Source of the DNA: an uncultured Bacteroidota bacterium
GTDB taxonomy: Bacteria > Bacteroidota > Bacteroidia > Chitinophagales > Chitinophagaceae
Assembly: GCA_903938445.1 (NCBI GenBank)
Contig: CAJADG010000039.1
Coordinates: 62,001 to 126,000 of the forward strand
Direction of reading: 5' to 3'
Length of the DNA stretch: 64,000 nucleotides
In this document: in pieces, positions 23,232 to 34,010 of the stretch
Layout of the letters: the number at the start of each line of letters is the position of its first letter
How positions within the stretch are numbered: position 1 is the stretch's first letter
Program-made: the position numbers and the translations under genes
The notes under the pieces: generated by a model
What the model was told of the DNA's origin: nothing
Seen by the model: the letters and a program-made list of their open reading frames with translations, nothing else
The model's database searches: none

Positions 23232-24320
23232 TTAAACTCTTATATATATTTTATATTTATCTAATATATAACCCAATAGCCAACAAACCAACATATAGGA
23301 AATGGCAAAGGCTAATGAAGCCCAATAGGGTGCAAAATGGGAGAATCCATGTTGGAAAATCCACTCGAAAAGGGATTGATCTCCAATTTGTACCAAATTA
23401 AGTACAATTGCTAGCAATTCTGAAAAAAGGTAAATCACTAGTGGATTTTTGCCAAAAGTCTCAAAAAAGCTTGAAAATTGTAATTGACGCTGTAATTCGA
23501 TACGATAAATGATGGTTCCAATAATAACCATATCCAACCCAACAGTTAACATCACAAAACTACTTGACCACAATTTTTTATTAATTGGGAATTGATAATT
23601 CCACATAAAGCCTAAAAATATAAATCCAGCCCCCCACATTAATAAATGAGTTAAGCCCTCATAGGTTTTTCCTTTTTCCTGAATAAACTTACCTACTCTA
23701 AATCCAATCAACACATTCACAATCGCCGGCAAAGTACTTAGCCAACCTTCGGGATCAAATGCAATACCTTCACCATGGTACATATGTGATTCACCCATTA
23801 ACCATTTGTCAAATAATATTCCCGCATTGCCCGTCATTGTTAATTCTTGGCCTGGTAATCCAAAATGTAAACATATATACCAATACACTAATAATAAAAC
23901 AGCAGCCAATACCATCACCACTCGTTCATGCATAAAATGTGCAATAATGGAACCAACTCCATAACATAGTGCAATGCGTTGCAACACCCCTAAAATTCTT
24001 GTGTTAGCAATGGGCCCTGTAAAAGGAAACCAATACATTAAATACCCTAATAAAAATATAAGTGCAGTACGTTTTAAAATTTTAAAGAGCACCGTTGCAT
24101 TAGAAAGCTTTTCCCATTTAGGTAAAACAAAACTCATCGCATTTCCCACTGCAAACAAAAAAGAAGGAAAAACTAAATCGGTGGGTGTAAATCCATTCCA
24201 ATGCGCGTGCAAAAAAGGCGCAAACGTAGCTGCACCATCACCTGGCGTATTTACAATAATCATTAAACAAATAGTCATACCCCTAAATACGTCAAGGGAT
24301 AAAAATCTTTGATTTGACAT
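23232..24320 (-). CDS. HGSNAT/DUF5009-like membrane acyltransferase
   Basis: RFLSLDVFRGMTICLMIIVNTPG with multiple TM segments and the HAHWNGFTPTDLVFPSFLFAVGNAMSF motif. Confidence 0.85.
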   Translation of the reverse strand: MSNQRFLSLDVFRGMTICLMIIVNTPGDGAATFAPFLHAHWNGFTPTDLVFPSFLFAVGNAMSFVLPKWEKLSNATVLFKILKRTALIFLLGYLMYWFPFTGPIANTRILGVLQRIALCYGVGSIIAHFMHERVVMVLAAVLLLVYWYICLHFGLPGQELTMTGNAGILFDKWLMGESHMYHGEGIAFDPEGWLSTLPAIVNVLIGFRVGKFIQEKGKTYEGLTHLLMWGAGFIFLGFMWNYQFPINKKLWSSSFVMLTVGLDMVIIGTIIYRIELQRQLQFSSFFETFGKNPLVIYLFSELLAIVLNLVQIGDQSLFEWIFQHGFSHFAPYWASLAFAISYMLVCWLLGYILDKYKIYIRV

Positions 24321-24402
24321 AGCTTCGTTTTTTAGATAATCAAGGTACGCAAAATATTTTTTATTGAGCCGCGAATTAATTAGTTTTAACCAAACAAACG
24401 AT

Positions 24403-25389
24403 ATGCGTAAGCTTAAAATTATATTAATAACATTAGTTGCCTTTGTTGTTATTTATTTATTGGGACCTCACCCCAAAACCCCTGTTTTTAATAATAATTT
24501 GCCTACAATCGCAGATAATATCAACTTAGATAGTCTTGTGGAAGTTGGAGAAAAAGCACATAAAATAAAACCAAATAATGAAGCAAAAATTATTTGGGCA
24601 GATAGTACACATCAACCAACCGAATATGCAATAGTTTACTTACATGGATTTAGTGCAAGTCAAATGGAAGGTGACCCAGTGCATAAAAATATTGCTAAAC
24701 AATTTCATTGTAATTTATATTTAGCCCGATTAGCAGAGCATGGTATTGACTCCACAGATGATTTAATAAACCTAACTGCCGAAAATTATTGGGAGTCAGC
24801 AAAGCAAGCCTATGCGATTGGAAAAAAATTAGGAAAGAAAATAATTGTAATGAGTACTTCTACAGGAGGCACCCTTTCTTTACAATTAGCAGCGGCATAT
24901 CCTGAAATCGCAGGACTTATTATGTACTCACCAAATATTGCTATTAATAATCCAGCAGCAACATTATTAAATGATCCTTGGGGTTTACAAATAGCAAGAT
25001 TAGTAAAGGGAGGTAATTACGCAAATATCGAATATAAAAATAATGATTACCCTAAATATTGGAATACACATTATAGATTAGAGGCAACTGTGGAATTGCA
25101 AAATTTAGTAGAAGCTACTATGACTAAAGAGCGATTTGCAAAAGTGAATCAACCCTGCCTTACTTTATATTATTACAAGGATGAAACACATCAAGATAAT
25201 GTTGTGAAGGTAAGTGCCATTAAAGATATGTTTGCTGCAATTCATACACCAGACAGTTTGAAAAAAGCAGTTGCTATTCCTAATGCTGAAAGCCATGTAC
25301 TAGGATCGCCGATTGTTTCAAAAGATATTATTTCGGTTGAAAAAGAAACTGCTGCTTTTATTGCAGAAAAAATTATAAAGACACATTAA
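24403..25389 (+). CDS. Alpha/beta hydrolase with N-terminal TM
   Basis: VYLHGFSASQMEGDP, STSTGGTLSLQLAAAYP, C-terminal AESHVLGSP. Start taken at MRKLKIIL. Confidence 0.8.
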   Translation: MRKLKIILITLVAFVVIYLLGPHPKTPVFNNNLPTIADNINLDSLVEVGEKAHKIKPNNEAKIIWADSTHQPTEYAIVYLHGFSASQMEGDPVHKNIAKQFHCNLYLARLAEHGIDSTDDLINLTAENYWESAKQAYAIGKKLGKKIIVMSTSTGGTLSLQLAAAYPEIAGLIMYSPNIAINNPAATLLNDPWGLQIARLVKGGNYANIEYKNNDYPKYWNTHYRLEATVELQNLVEATMTKERFAKVNQPCLTLYYYKDETHQDNVVKVSAIKDMFAAIHTPDSLKKAVAIPNAESHVLGSPIVSKDIISVEKETAAFIAEKIIKTH

Positions 25390-25395
25390 AAAAAT

Positions 25396-26493
25396 CTATG
25401 GCTTGCCAATGGCTACTGCAATCTTAGAATCTGCAGTTCCATAATATAATATCCATTGATTTTTAAAAAAAACAAGTCCTTCTACAAAGCATACATTATT
25501 TACTTCACCTTTTAACTCAAATGGCTTATCAGGATGAATAAAATAGTTGGCAGATCGGTCTAATAATTTATAAGGTGCATTCGCATCAAACAAAGCCTGT
25601 CCTGCAGCATACGTAAACTTGGGCTGTGTAGTATCATTATTATTGGCAGCATTACTACTATTATATATTAAGACGATTCCTTTGGAAGTATATAATGCAT
25701 AGGGACCTGGCTCCACTAAACGACTATCAAAATAACCAGCCCTTGGTTGCATAACACTTACTAATTTTTGTGTTTCACTATTTTCTACAGCCTCCCAATG
25801 AATTAAATCCAAAGAGTTAGCCATGAATAAATCAGTGTCCCCAAAATACATCCAATATTTTCCATTTATTTTTTTAGCAACCATTTTATCTCCTTGTTGC
25901 TCCACAACAACCGCGCCTGATTTTGACCACGCATTTATATATTTAGGACTAGATAAAACGGGTCCATGTTTTGCCCATTTTACTAAATCCATACTTGTTG
26001 CAAAACATAGTCTTGCAGTTTTACCATCATAGGAAGTATACGTCAACAAATAACCACCGTCCGGCATGGATACAATTCTTGGATCTTCCACTCCACCCTT
26101 CCACTCATATTTTAATACTGAATCATTAGCAGGATAAAATATAGGGGCGCTTTGTTTTTTAAAATGAATCCCATCCTCACTTATTGCCAAGCCTAATCGA
26201 GATGTCATTGCGCTATCCTGTGCACGATATAATAAATACACTTTACCTTCTTTAACAAAAGCGGTTGGATTTAATACATTTTTGGATTGCCAATATACTG
26301 GGCTATTGGTTACTGGACAATTAAAAACATAACTAGTGTCGGGAAGTAAAATTGGATTACTCGAATCTAATTTTACAAAGTTGTTAAAAGACCAAGCGGC
26401 CTGTGACTTTTCTTTTTTTTCGGAAAAGTTACAGGCCGCTAGTATAAATAAAGTAGAAAGAATTAAAATATTTTTCATTCTACCAAGGTACAA
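25396..26493 (-). CDS. Glycoside hydrolase family 130-like lipoprotein
   Basis: Lipobox LAAC, then NPILLPD, NVLNPTAFVKEGKVYLLYRAQD, WKGGVEDPRIV, typical of GH130 beta-propellers. Confidence 0.75.
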   Translation of the reverse strand: MYLGRMKNILILSTLFILAACNFSEKKEKSQAAWSFNNFVKLDSSNPILLPDTSYVFNCPVTNSPVYWQSKNVLNPTAFVKEGKVYLLYRAQDSAMTSRLGLAISEDGIHFKKQSAPIFYPANDSVLKYEWKGGVEDPRIVSMPDGGYLLTYTSYDGKTARLCFATSMDLVKWAKHGPVLSSPKYINAWSKSGAVVVEQQGDKMVAKKINGKYWMYFGDTDLFMANSLDLIHWEAVENSETQKLVSVMQPRAGYFDSRLVEPGPYALYTSKGIVLIYNSSNAANNNDTTQPKFTYAAGQALFDANAPYKLLDRSANYFIHPDKPFELKGEVNNVCFVEGLVFFKNQWILYYGTADSKIAVAIGKP

Positions 26494-26500
26494 AATGTTT

Positions 26501-29500
26501 CTAATCTATACTTTTTTTATGCTTGCTTGACATATAGGTATAAACTGAAGGAATCACGAATAAAGTTAAGATCAATGAGAACATTAAACCTCCTACTACT
26601 ACTGTTCCTAAAGGCTTACGACTTGTTGCAGCAGCACCTAAGCTAATCGCAATAGGCAAAGCACCTAATGCTGTTGCTAAGCTTGTCATTAAAATGGGGC
26701 GGAACCTTTGCGAAGCTGCCTCTAAAACTGCTTCTCTAATGGGTAAGCCAGCTTCACGTTTTTTATTTGCAAATTCCACAATTAAAATTCCATTCTTAGT
26801 TACCAAACCAATCAACATAATGATTCCAATTTCTGAGAAGATATTTAAGGTTTGATTAAATATCCATAAACACAATAACGCACCGGCTAAAGCCAATGGC
26901 ACGGTAATCATGATAATAAATGGATCCGTAAAGCTTTCAAACTGAGCAGCTAATACTAAGTAAATTAAAATCAATGCTAATAGTAAAGCTTGCGAAGTAT
27001 TAGAAGAGCTTTCTTTAAAGTCTCTACTTGGACCACTTAAAGCTGTTTGATAGGTTTCATCTAATTGCTCTTTAGCAATACGCTCCATGGCAGCAACTCC
27101 ATCTCCAATTGTTTTTCCTTCGGCAAGTGATGCAGAAATAGTTGCAGAATTGAAACTATTATAGTGGTATAAGTTAGGAGGATTACTATTTTCTTCCATT
27201 ACCAATACACTTGAAATTGGAATGCTTTCACCTTGATTATTGCGAACATAAATTTTATTAATATCTGTTGGTTCGTTACGTGACCCTCTTTCAACCTGTG
27301 TAATTACTTGATATTGGCGATCATTCATAATAAAGTAGGCCGATCTTGCGCCACTAAATGCAGACTGTAATGCTTGAGATACATCAGCGGTAGTTAATCC
27401 TAAATCGCGTACACGCATACGATCAATTGATAAATCTAATTCCGGTTTATTGAACTTTAAATTCACGTCCACATTCTGGAAAGTTTTATCTTTTCTTGCA
27501 GCATCTAAAAACTTAGGAATTGCTTTTTTGATTTTTTGGAAATCTAAATTTTGAATGATAAACTGAACTGGTAATGAACCACGAGATTGCATACCCACCG
27601 AAATAGTTTGCTCTTCAACTGCAAATACACGCACATTTTTAAAGCGCTTCATTTTTTTATTTAAGTCTAGCGCAATTTCGGATTGTGTTCTTTTTCTTTC
27701 TGTTTTGTCTACGAGACCAATACGACCCGAAGCTGAGCTATTACCACTATTCCCACCATACCCTGGCACACTACCCCAAGTGAAAGCTTGTTCTGGGAAA
27801 GAGTCTTGCATAATGCGTACTGCTTTTAACAAGTCGCCTTTCATGTCCTCATAGCTAGTTCCTTCGGCACCTGTCATAGTAATTCTAATGGATCCTTTAT
27901 CTTCTAATGGCGCCAATTCACTTTGAATGGTTTTTCCTAAAACAAATATTAAGCCTACGCAAGCAATAACGATCACCCAAGCAAACCAACGCACTTTTAA
28001 AAAGGCATTCAATAAATTTTTATAGCCACTTTCCATGCCTCTAAAAAATGGTTCAGTACGCTCATAGAATTTACCATGACCTCCATCTTTCTTATTCAAA
28101 TAGACATTTAATACAGGCGTAATGGTAAGCGATACGAATGCCGAAACTAATACCGCGCCAGCAACCACCACCCCAAATTCTTTAAATAAGGAACCCACAA
28201 ATCCTTGTAAGAATATCACCGGCATAAATACCACCGCAAGGGTAATGGAGGTAGAAATTACCGCAAAGAAAATTTCTTTACTTCCTTCTCTAGCAGCGTC
28301 TTTTAAGGAAAGTCCTTCTTCAATTTTTCTAAAAATATTTTCCGTGACCACAATACCATCATCCACTACCAGTCCTGTTGCAAGTACAATGGCCAATAAT
28401 GTCAATACATTAATGGAGAAGCCTGCCAAATACATAATAAAGAAAGTGGCAATTAATGAAATTGGGATATCAATTAATGGACGAATAGCGATTAACCAGT
28501 TTCTGAAAAAGAAAAAGATAACCAATACCACCAATACAAATGATATTACAATAGTTTCTTTCACTTCATTTAATGCTCTACGGATATTTAAGGTATTGTC
28601 AATTGGCAAAGCAAATTCAATGTCTGATTTATTTTGCTTTTTAATTTCTTCTAATCTTTTATAAAATTCATCGGCGATTTTAATTTGGTTCGCACCTGGC
28701 TGAGGAGATACAGTTAACATAACCACCGGCACACCATTAAAGTAGGTACCTTGATCTTCTTGCTCAGGACCTAATTCAACTTTTGCAACGTTGCCTAAAC
28801 GAACAATACCATTTGCATCTTCTCTTAAAATAACATTTCTAAAATCTGATTCTGTAGTAAGTCTTCCTAAAGTTCTAATTACAAATTCAGATTTGTTTCC
28901 ATAAATCGCGCCTGCAGGCAACTCCACATTTTCCTTATTCAATGCAGTTTGAATATCATTAAACGCAACACCATAGGTATTTAATAAATCTACGTTTGGA
29001 TAAATACGCATTGATTGACGCTTACCTCTCACCCCTACATTACTTACTTCATCAATGGTTTGAAATTTTTGCTGCAACACATTTTCCGCATACTCTGTTA
29101 ATTCTAATAAACCTTTTGTTTTACTTCTTAAAGTAAGCAACAAAATAAAATCACTCGCATCGGCCTTGGCAACTACTGGAGGACTTGGTAAATCCTGAGG
29201 CAAAGCTCTTGTTGCTTGTGAAACTTTATCACGCACATCATTTGCAGCAGTTTCTAAATTAGCCCCTAAATTAAATTCAACTGTAATATTAGAATTACCA
29301 ACCGAACTTGAAGAGTTAATGGTTCTGATACCTGGAATACCATTAATTGCTTTTTCTAATGGCTCTGTAATTTGACTTTGTATTACTTCGGCATTCGCAC
29401 CAGTATAAGCCGTTTGCACATTAATAATGGGTGGGTCAATTGCCGGATATTCTCTTAAGGCCAAGAATGAAAAACCAACTAAGCCAAAAATAACAATGGC

Positions 29501-29557
29501 AATATTCATTACGGTAGCAAGTACCGGACGCTTTAAGGAAAGTTCAGATATATTCAT
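26501..29557 (-). CDS. RND efflux transporter permease (AcrB/HAE1 family)
   Basis: SLKRPVLATVMNIAIVIFG, repeated large periplasmic loops, LATGLVVDDGIVVTENIFRKIEEG. Confidence 0.96.
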   Translation of the reverse strand: MNISELSLKRPVLATVMNIAIVIFGLVGFSFLALREYPAIDPPIINVQTAYTGANAEVIQSQITEPLEKAINGIPGIRTINSSSSVGNSNITVEFNLGANLETAANDVRDKVSQATRALPQDLPSPPVVAKADASDFILLLTLRSKTKGLLELTEYAENVLQQKFQTIDEVSNVGVRGKRQSMRIYPNVDLLNTYGVAFNDIQTALNKENVELPAGAIYGNKSEFVIRTLGRLTTESDFRNVILREDANGIVRLGNVAKVELGPEQEDQGTYFNGVPVVMLTVSPQPGANQIKIADEFYKRLEEIKKQNKSDIEFALPIDNTLNIRRALNEVKETIVISFVLVVLVIFFFFRNWLIAIRPLIDIPISLIATFFIMYLAGFSINVLTLLAIVLATGLVVDDGIVVTENIFRKIEEGLSLKDAAREGSKEIFFAVISTSITLAVVFMPVIFLQGFVGSLFKEFGVVVAGAVLVSAFVSLTITPVLNVYLNKKDGGHGKFYERTEPFFRGMESGYKNLLNAFLKVRWFAWVIVIACVGLIFVLGKTIQSELAPLEDKGSIRITMTGAEGTSYEDMKGDLLKAVRIMQDSFPEQAFTWGSVPGYGGNSGNSSASGRIGLVDKTERKRTQSEIALDLNKKMKRFKNVRVFAVEEQTISVGMQSRGSLPVQFIIQNLDFQKIKKAIPKFLDAARKDKTFQNVDVNLKFNKPELDLSIDRMRVRDLGLTTADVSQALQSAFSGARSAYFIMNDRQYQVITQVERGSRNEPTDINKIYVRNNQGESIPISSVLVMEENSNPPNLYHYNSFNSATISASLAEGKTIGDGVAAMERIAKEQLDETYQTALSGPSRDFKESSSNTSQALLLALILIYLVLAAQFESFTDPFIIMITVPLALAGALLCLWIFNQTLNIFSEIGIIMLIGLVTKNGILIVEFANKKREAGLPIREAVLEAASQRFRPILMTSLATALGALPIAISLGAAATSRKPLGTVVVGGLMFSLILTLFVIPSVYTYMSSKHKKSID

Positions 29558-29580
29558 CTAAATAACTTGATTTTAAGATC

Positions 29581-30639
29581 CTATTTGGTAATATCAGTAT
29601 TGGCAAGTGTTTTACCAATTTTCAATTTAGAGCCATCTTTTACAAATAACATACCCGCAACAATTACGCTATCTCCCACTTGTAAACCTTTAGTAATTTC
29701 AACAGCAGTTTGTGTACGGTATCCCGTTTCTACTGGAATAAACTTTGCAATTCCATTTTTTACAATCACAATTTGCTTTGTTTTTGAATCAGGAATAATC
29801 ACATTTGATGGAACCATGATAGATGGCTTTGGATTGCTTTCCAATAAATACACTTTTGCAAATGCTCCAGGTAAAACTTTACCTTGGAAACTAGTTCTGA
29901 TTTTTAAATTTCTCGATGCAGTGCTAATCTGTGGCTCAATTGCAGTAATTGTGGCAGTTACTTTATTGGCTGCATTTCCACCAGTTGTTATATTTACTTT
30001 TTTACCCACAGAAACATAAGACGCATACATTTCAGGAATCGTAAAATCCATTTTTAATTGATTGGTGCTTTGAAGTGTTGCAATAGTAGTGGTCGTACTA
30101 ACAAATGCACCCACGCTCACTTGTCTCAACCCAATTTGACCTGTAAATGGAGCCTTCACAATTGTTTTATCAATTAAAGATTGAGTATATGCAATATCTG
30201 CTTGAATACTTTTTACTTGTTGTAAGGAAACATCGTAATCACTTTGATTAATTCCTTTCACGGCTAATAATTGCTTATTTCTTTGCTCATTGATTACTGC
30301 TAGTTCTAAATTCACTTTTGCTTTAGCCAATTGAGCTTGTAAGTCGGCATCATTTAGTTTTGCAATGACTGTACCTGCTTGAACTACCCTGCCTTCTGGA
30401 ACTTGTAAAAAGGTGATTCTTCCGTTAGTTTCAGGTCTTAATTCAACATAGTTATTTGCTAAAATAGAACCATTCACTTCCACCCCTTTTTCAACTTGTT
30501 GATTTTCGGCAACAGTGATATCCACAGATACCGGTGCATTAGGATTAAACTTATCTGGCCCCTTTGGCTTTTCACTACATGCAACTGAAAATAATAACCC
30601 GGCTAGGGCAGTTAGACCCATTAATTGATTCTTTCTCAA
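29581..30639 (-). CDS. RND efflux periplasmic adaptor (membrane fusion) lipoprotein
   Basis: Lipobox SVAC, AELRPE-type lipoyl region (VELRPETNGRITFLQVPEGRVVQAGTVIAKL), KAPFTGQIG. Adjacent to the RND permease. Confidence 0.93.
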   Translation of the reverse strand: MRKNQLMGLTALAGLLFSVACSEKPKGPDKFNPNAPVSVDITVAENQQVEKGVEVNGSILANNYVELRPETNGRITFLQVPEGRVVQAGTVIAKLNDADLQAQLAKAKVNLELAVINEQRNKQLLAVKGINQSDYDVSLQQVKSIQADIAYTQSLIDKTIVKAPFTGQIGLRQVSVGAFVSTTTTIATLQSTNQLKMDFTIPEMYASYVSVGKKVNITTGGNAANKVTATITAIEPQISTASRNLKIRTSFQGKVLPGAFAKVYLLESNPKPSIMVPSNVIIPDSKTKQIVIVKNGIAKFIPVETGYRTQTAVEITKGLQVGDSVIVAGMLFVKDGSKLKIGKTLANTDITK

Positions 30640-30725
30640 GTGACTGAATTTTAGCCAATAAAGGTAGTCAAACCTATGGTTTTTTGAAAATAAAATAGAT
30701 GAGTGGTGGCCAGCTTAAAGCAAGC

Positions 30726-31502
30726 TTAAAAAGCCTTTTTGTACTCTTGAAACCTGCGTTCAATATACAATCCAAGCTCCAACTCATTCAATACCCCTAA
30801 AAGTTCATAAGAAGGTCGGGCAAAAGCCATGAATTTTACCAAATTATCGCCCTCTAAATGGGTTAATTTTTGAACAAATCGTTTGGTAAAGCGGTAATCA
30901 ATGTATTTATCGTGCTCCTGGGTTACGAGTCGATTTTGCAAGTATTGTAAATTTCGATTTCGGTGAAAACGAAACATATTGATAATTTCATCCAAATCAA
31001 GGCCAACCGTTAAGCCCGCAGGTCCAAATAATTGTTGATTATTACTCAACTTTAAGCTAGGTGCTTGATAATTAAAGTACTTAGCATAGTCAATTCTGTT
31101 TTGAATGGAATCTAATCTGTAATAACTATTGCGCACTTTAACCTCCGGCAAATCATACCCTGCCACATGAATCATGACATTAAAATTGCGTGGATCGGTT
31201 ACGGTATCAATTGGAAATTTTTGAGAATTTTTACCAAAGAGTGAAAACCATAATGAATCCTTCGGTTTAGCCAATATCGTGTATCTACCAATGGAATCTG
31301 TAATCGTTTTTCCATAACTACTATTTACCACCACGGATTCAATGGGTCTACGACCCGAAATATCATACACCACACCACTTACAGAAATAGTTTGCGCAGA
31401 TGCGTTCATACAACAACACAGCATCAATATAAACACTACATAATTCCTAATCTTCATTGTGTGCAATATTAGGAAGGTTAAAATAAAAAAACAATAAAGC
31501 AT
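30726..31502 (-). CDS. Carboxypeptidase-like regulatory-domain protein, secreted, unknown function
   Basis: Signal peptide then ISVSGVVYDISGRRPIESVVVNSSYGKTITDSIGRY. Confidence 0.65.
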   Translation of the reverse strand: MLYCFFILTFLILHTMKIRNYVVFILMLCCCMNASAQTISVSGVVYDISGRRPIESVVVNSSYGKTITDSIGRYTILAKPKDSLWFSLFGKNSQKFPIDTVTDPRNFNVMIHVAGYDLPEVKVRNSYYRLDSIQNRIDYAKYFNYQAPSLKLSNNQQLFGPAGLTVGLDLDEIINMFRFHRNRNLQYLQNRLVTQEHDKYIDYRFTKRFVQKLTHLEGDNLVKFMAFARPSYELLGVLNELELGLYIERRFQEYKKAF

Positions 31503-31535
31503 ATTAAATTAACAGCTTTTTACCTTTTTACAGAC

Positions 31536-32840
31536 CTAGGCAATATAAGTACTCATGAAACCTACCAAAATCACCAACAATACAATCCAATGTGTTGCTA
31601 ATTTTTTATAATAAATCAAATAAGTGCTGGCTAAAAAAGTAAGTGCACTTAATGCCCAAACTAATGGAGCTGTATTGACCAAATTAAAACTTACATCCTT
31701 AATTAAATACAAGGAAGCACCCAGCATTATGCCCACTACTGCAGCATTAATGCCTTCAAGTGATCGATATAAAATGGCATACTTCTTGAGCATCTGCCAA
31801 ATTGGAAAAAAGAAAATCACAATAAAAAAACTTGGCAAAAAAACGCCCACTGTTGCAACAATCGCTCCTAAAATTTGCCAACTAACTCCTTTATCTTTTA
31901 AAGCCATTGCGCCCGTGTAACTGGAGATAGAAAAAATAGGACCCGGCACCGCTCTCACAATCCCTGTGCCTGTTAAAAATGCATCACTCGAAATTTTAAT
32001 AACGTCTCTTTTGTTCTGAATAATCCTTGTAGTATTGGGTCTTGTAACATATTGTTCATACATCATAGGGATTAATACATCTCCGCCTCCAAATACAAAA
32101 CTTCCAAATCGATAATTGGTTTCAAATAAATTAAATACTTTTTGATATTTCCAATTATGACGTGTTGATTGTTCAGAAAGTATACCTGCCGTTAAAAAAA
32201 GTGTAATAAAAATAATCAAGCCGCTCCATTGAATGGATTTAGGTGCAGCGCCATCACTGGGAATTCTTTTTTTACTAAAATTGGTGATAATTCCAGCAAT
32301 AATAATCACCACTGGAATGGTCCATGGTGTTTTAAATCCAATAACTACAATGATACTAGTTATAATAAATATGATTTTTGTAATCGTATTATCTACCGCT
32401 TTTCTATATAGTAATAAAGTGGCACTTGCTATAAAACCAATTGACATGGGTTGCAAATACCTTAAAGAAGCCAATCCTTTTTGTATATCAAAATGTGTAA
32501 ACGCAATTGCAGCTGTAGCCATCAAAATACTGGCTGGTAATATCCAAACTAATAAAGTGAGTAAGGCCAAAAATACACCCCCTCGTTTATAGGCAACTAG
32601 CACAATAGTTTGCGTGGAAGAAGCCCCAGGTAAGAGTTGACAAAATGCATTGTATTCCAATAATTCCTGACTAGAAATGTCATTTCGCTGATCCACAAAA
32701 CGACGTTGCATAAGACTAATATGCACCTGCGGACCTCCAAAGGCGGTGAGACTATGCTTAAATACAGCGCGTAAAAAAGATATATGTTTTTTAAAATTCA
32801 TAAGTTTCTTCAGCTTTAAAATTAAAATAATTTTAGGCAT
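31536..32840 (-). CDS. Chromate transporter (ChrA family)
   Basis: Duplicated chromate-transport domain: HSLTAFGGPQVHISLM, FCQLLPGASSTQT, RFGSFVFGGGDVLIPMM, GTGIVRAVPGPIFSISSYTG. Confidence 0.92.
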   Translation of the reverse strand: MPKIILILKLKKLMNFKKHISFLRAVFKHSLTAFGGPQVHISLMQRRFVDQRNDISSQELLEYNAFCQLLPGASSTQTIVLVAYKRGGVFLALLTLLVWILPASILMATAAIAFTHFDIQKGLASLRYLQPMSIGFIASATLLLYRKAVDNTITKIIFIITSIIVVIGFKTPWTIPVVIIIAGIITNFSKKRIPSDGAAPKSIQWSGLIIFITLFLTAGILSEQSTRHNWKYQKVFNLFETNYRFGSFVFGGGDVLIPMMYEQYVTRPNTTRIIQNKRDVIKISSDAFLTGTGIVRAVPGPIFSISSYTGAMALKDKGVSWQILGAIVATVGVFLPSFFIVIFFFPIWQMLKKYAILYRSLEGINAAVVGIMLGASLYLIKDVSFNLVNTAPLVWALSALTFLASTYLIYYKKLATHWIVLLVILVGFMSTYIA

Positions 32841-32946
32841 TATTAAGCTTTTAAATCATCCTAGTACATATTTAATATACCTATCATCCATTTAAGTATT
32901 ACAGGCTGCAATTATTTAATAACTTTGTATGACTAAAGTTTCGTTT

Positions 32947-33996
32947 ATGAAAAATCTCGTTGTTATTACATTTTGCATTGCTTTAATGAGTTGTTCGCAA
33001 AGTAACTATTCAAAATTTGGAAGCCTTTATGAACAAGAGGTATTAAGCGAACAGCCAGATTATAGTCAATTAAGTTATTGGGCAGCACACCCTGAAAAGA
33101 AAAATCCATCAGATAGTATTCCTAAAAATATTGTTAGCAACAATATAAGTGATAAAAATGTAGACGTATTTTTTATTTATCCTACTAGTTATTTAGACAC
33201 AACCCTACCTACTGGTTGGAATGCAAAATTGAATGATGCAAAATTGAATATTTATACTGACTACTCTTCCATACTATATCAAGCAAGTGTTTTTAATGAA
33301 GTAGGTAAAATTTATGCGCCAAGGTATCGACAAGCAAATATCAATGCTTACTATCCTAAAACTTCGGAGGATACTTTAAAAGCAATTGCTGCATTTGACT
33401 TTGCTTATGCAGATGTTAAAAAAGCATTTGATTACTATTTAGCCAATTTAAATAATGGTCGACCAATCATAATTGCTTCGCATAGTCAAGGATCCACGCA
33501 TGCCATTAGATTGTTAAAAGAATATTTTGATGGAAAGCCTTTATCCAAAAAATTAGTGGCCGCTTATGTTGTAGGAATGGTACTTAACCCAACTACCTAT
33601 CAATATTTAAAGGCCTGCGACAAACCCAATGAAACAGGATGTATTTGTGCTTGGAGAACTTTTGAACAAGGCTATGAAGCACCATTTGTAAAGAAAGAGC
33701 CATTTAAATCGATGGTAACCAATCCGCTTTCGTGGAACAGTCAAAACACTGCAGTAGATAGATTTAGTAATGAAGGATCGCTATTGTATAATTTTAATAA
33801 ATTGATCCCAAATGTAGCAGGGGCCATCAATCACGAAGGAGTGTTATGGACGCCGAAGCCTAAGTTTTTTGGGAACTTTTTAATTAGAACACAAAACTAC
33901 CATATTGCAGATTACAATCTTTACTATGCAAGTATTAGAAAAAATGCAGCTATTAGGGTTTCACAATATTTAGGAGCAAACAATGGCAGTCACTAA
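32947..33996 (+). CDS. DUF3089 domain lipoprotein (alpha/beta-hydrolase-like)
   Basis: Lipobox LMSC; VDVFFIYPTSYLD, ASHSQGSTHAIRLLKEYFDG, GCICAWRTFEQG. Start moved from 32929 because a TAACTTTG -7 element ends one base before it. Confidence 0.82.
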   Translation: MKNLVVITFCIALMSCSQSNYSKFGSLYEQEVLSEQPDYSQLSYWAAHPEKKNPSDSIPKNIVSNNISDKNVDVFFIYPTSYLDTTLPTGWNAKLNDAKLNIYTDYSSILYQASVFNEVGKIYAPRYRQANINAYYPKTSEDTLKAIAAFDFAYADVKKAFDYYLANLNNGRPIIIASHSQGSTHAIRLLKEYFDGKPLSKKLVAAYVVGMVLNPTTYQYLKACDKPNETGCICAWRTFEQGYEAPFVKKEPFKSMVTNPLSWNSQNTAVDRFSNEGSLLYNFNKLIPNVAGAINHEGVLWTPKPKFFGNFLIRTQNYHIADYNLYYASIRKNAAIRVSQYLGANNGSH

Positions 33997-34010
33997 TAAA
34001 TAAACTGTTA

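Noticed and set aside
28122-28664. 180-aa + strand ORF antisense to the RND permease
   Set aside because: Shadow ORF of a highly conserved efflux gene; Ser/Thr/Asn/Ile-rich with no domain signature.
31536-32840. chrA as part of a metal-resistance island
   Set aside because: Neighbours are a carboxypeptidase-regulatory-like protein and a DUF3089 protein; no mobile-element or other metal genes. The arsC-like gene is ~18 kb away.
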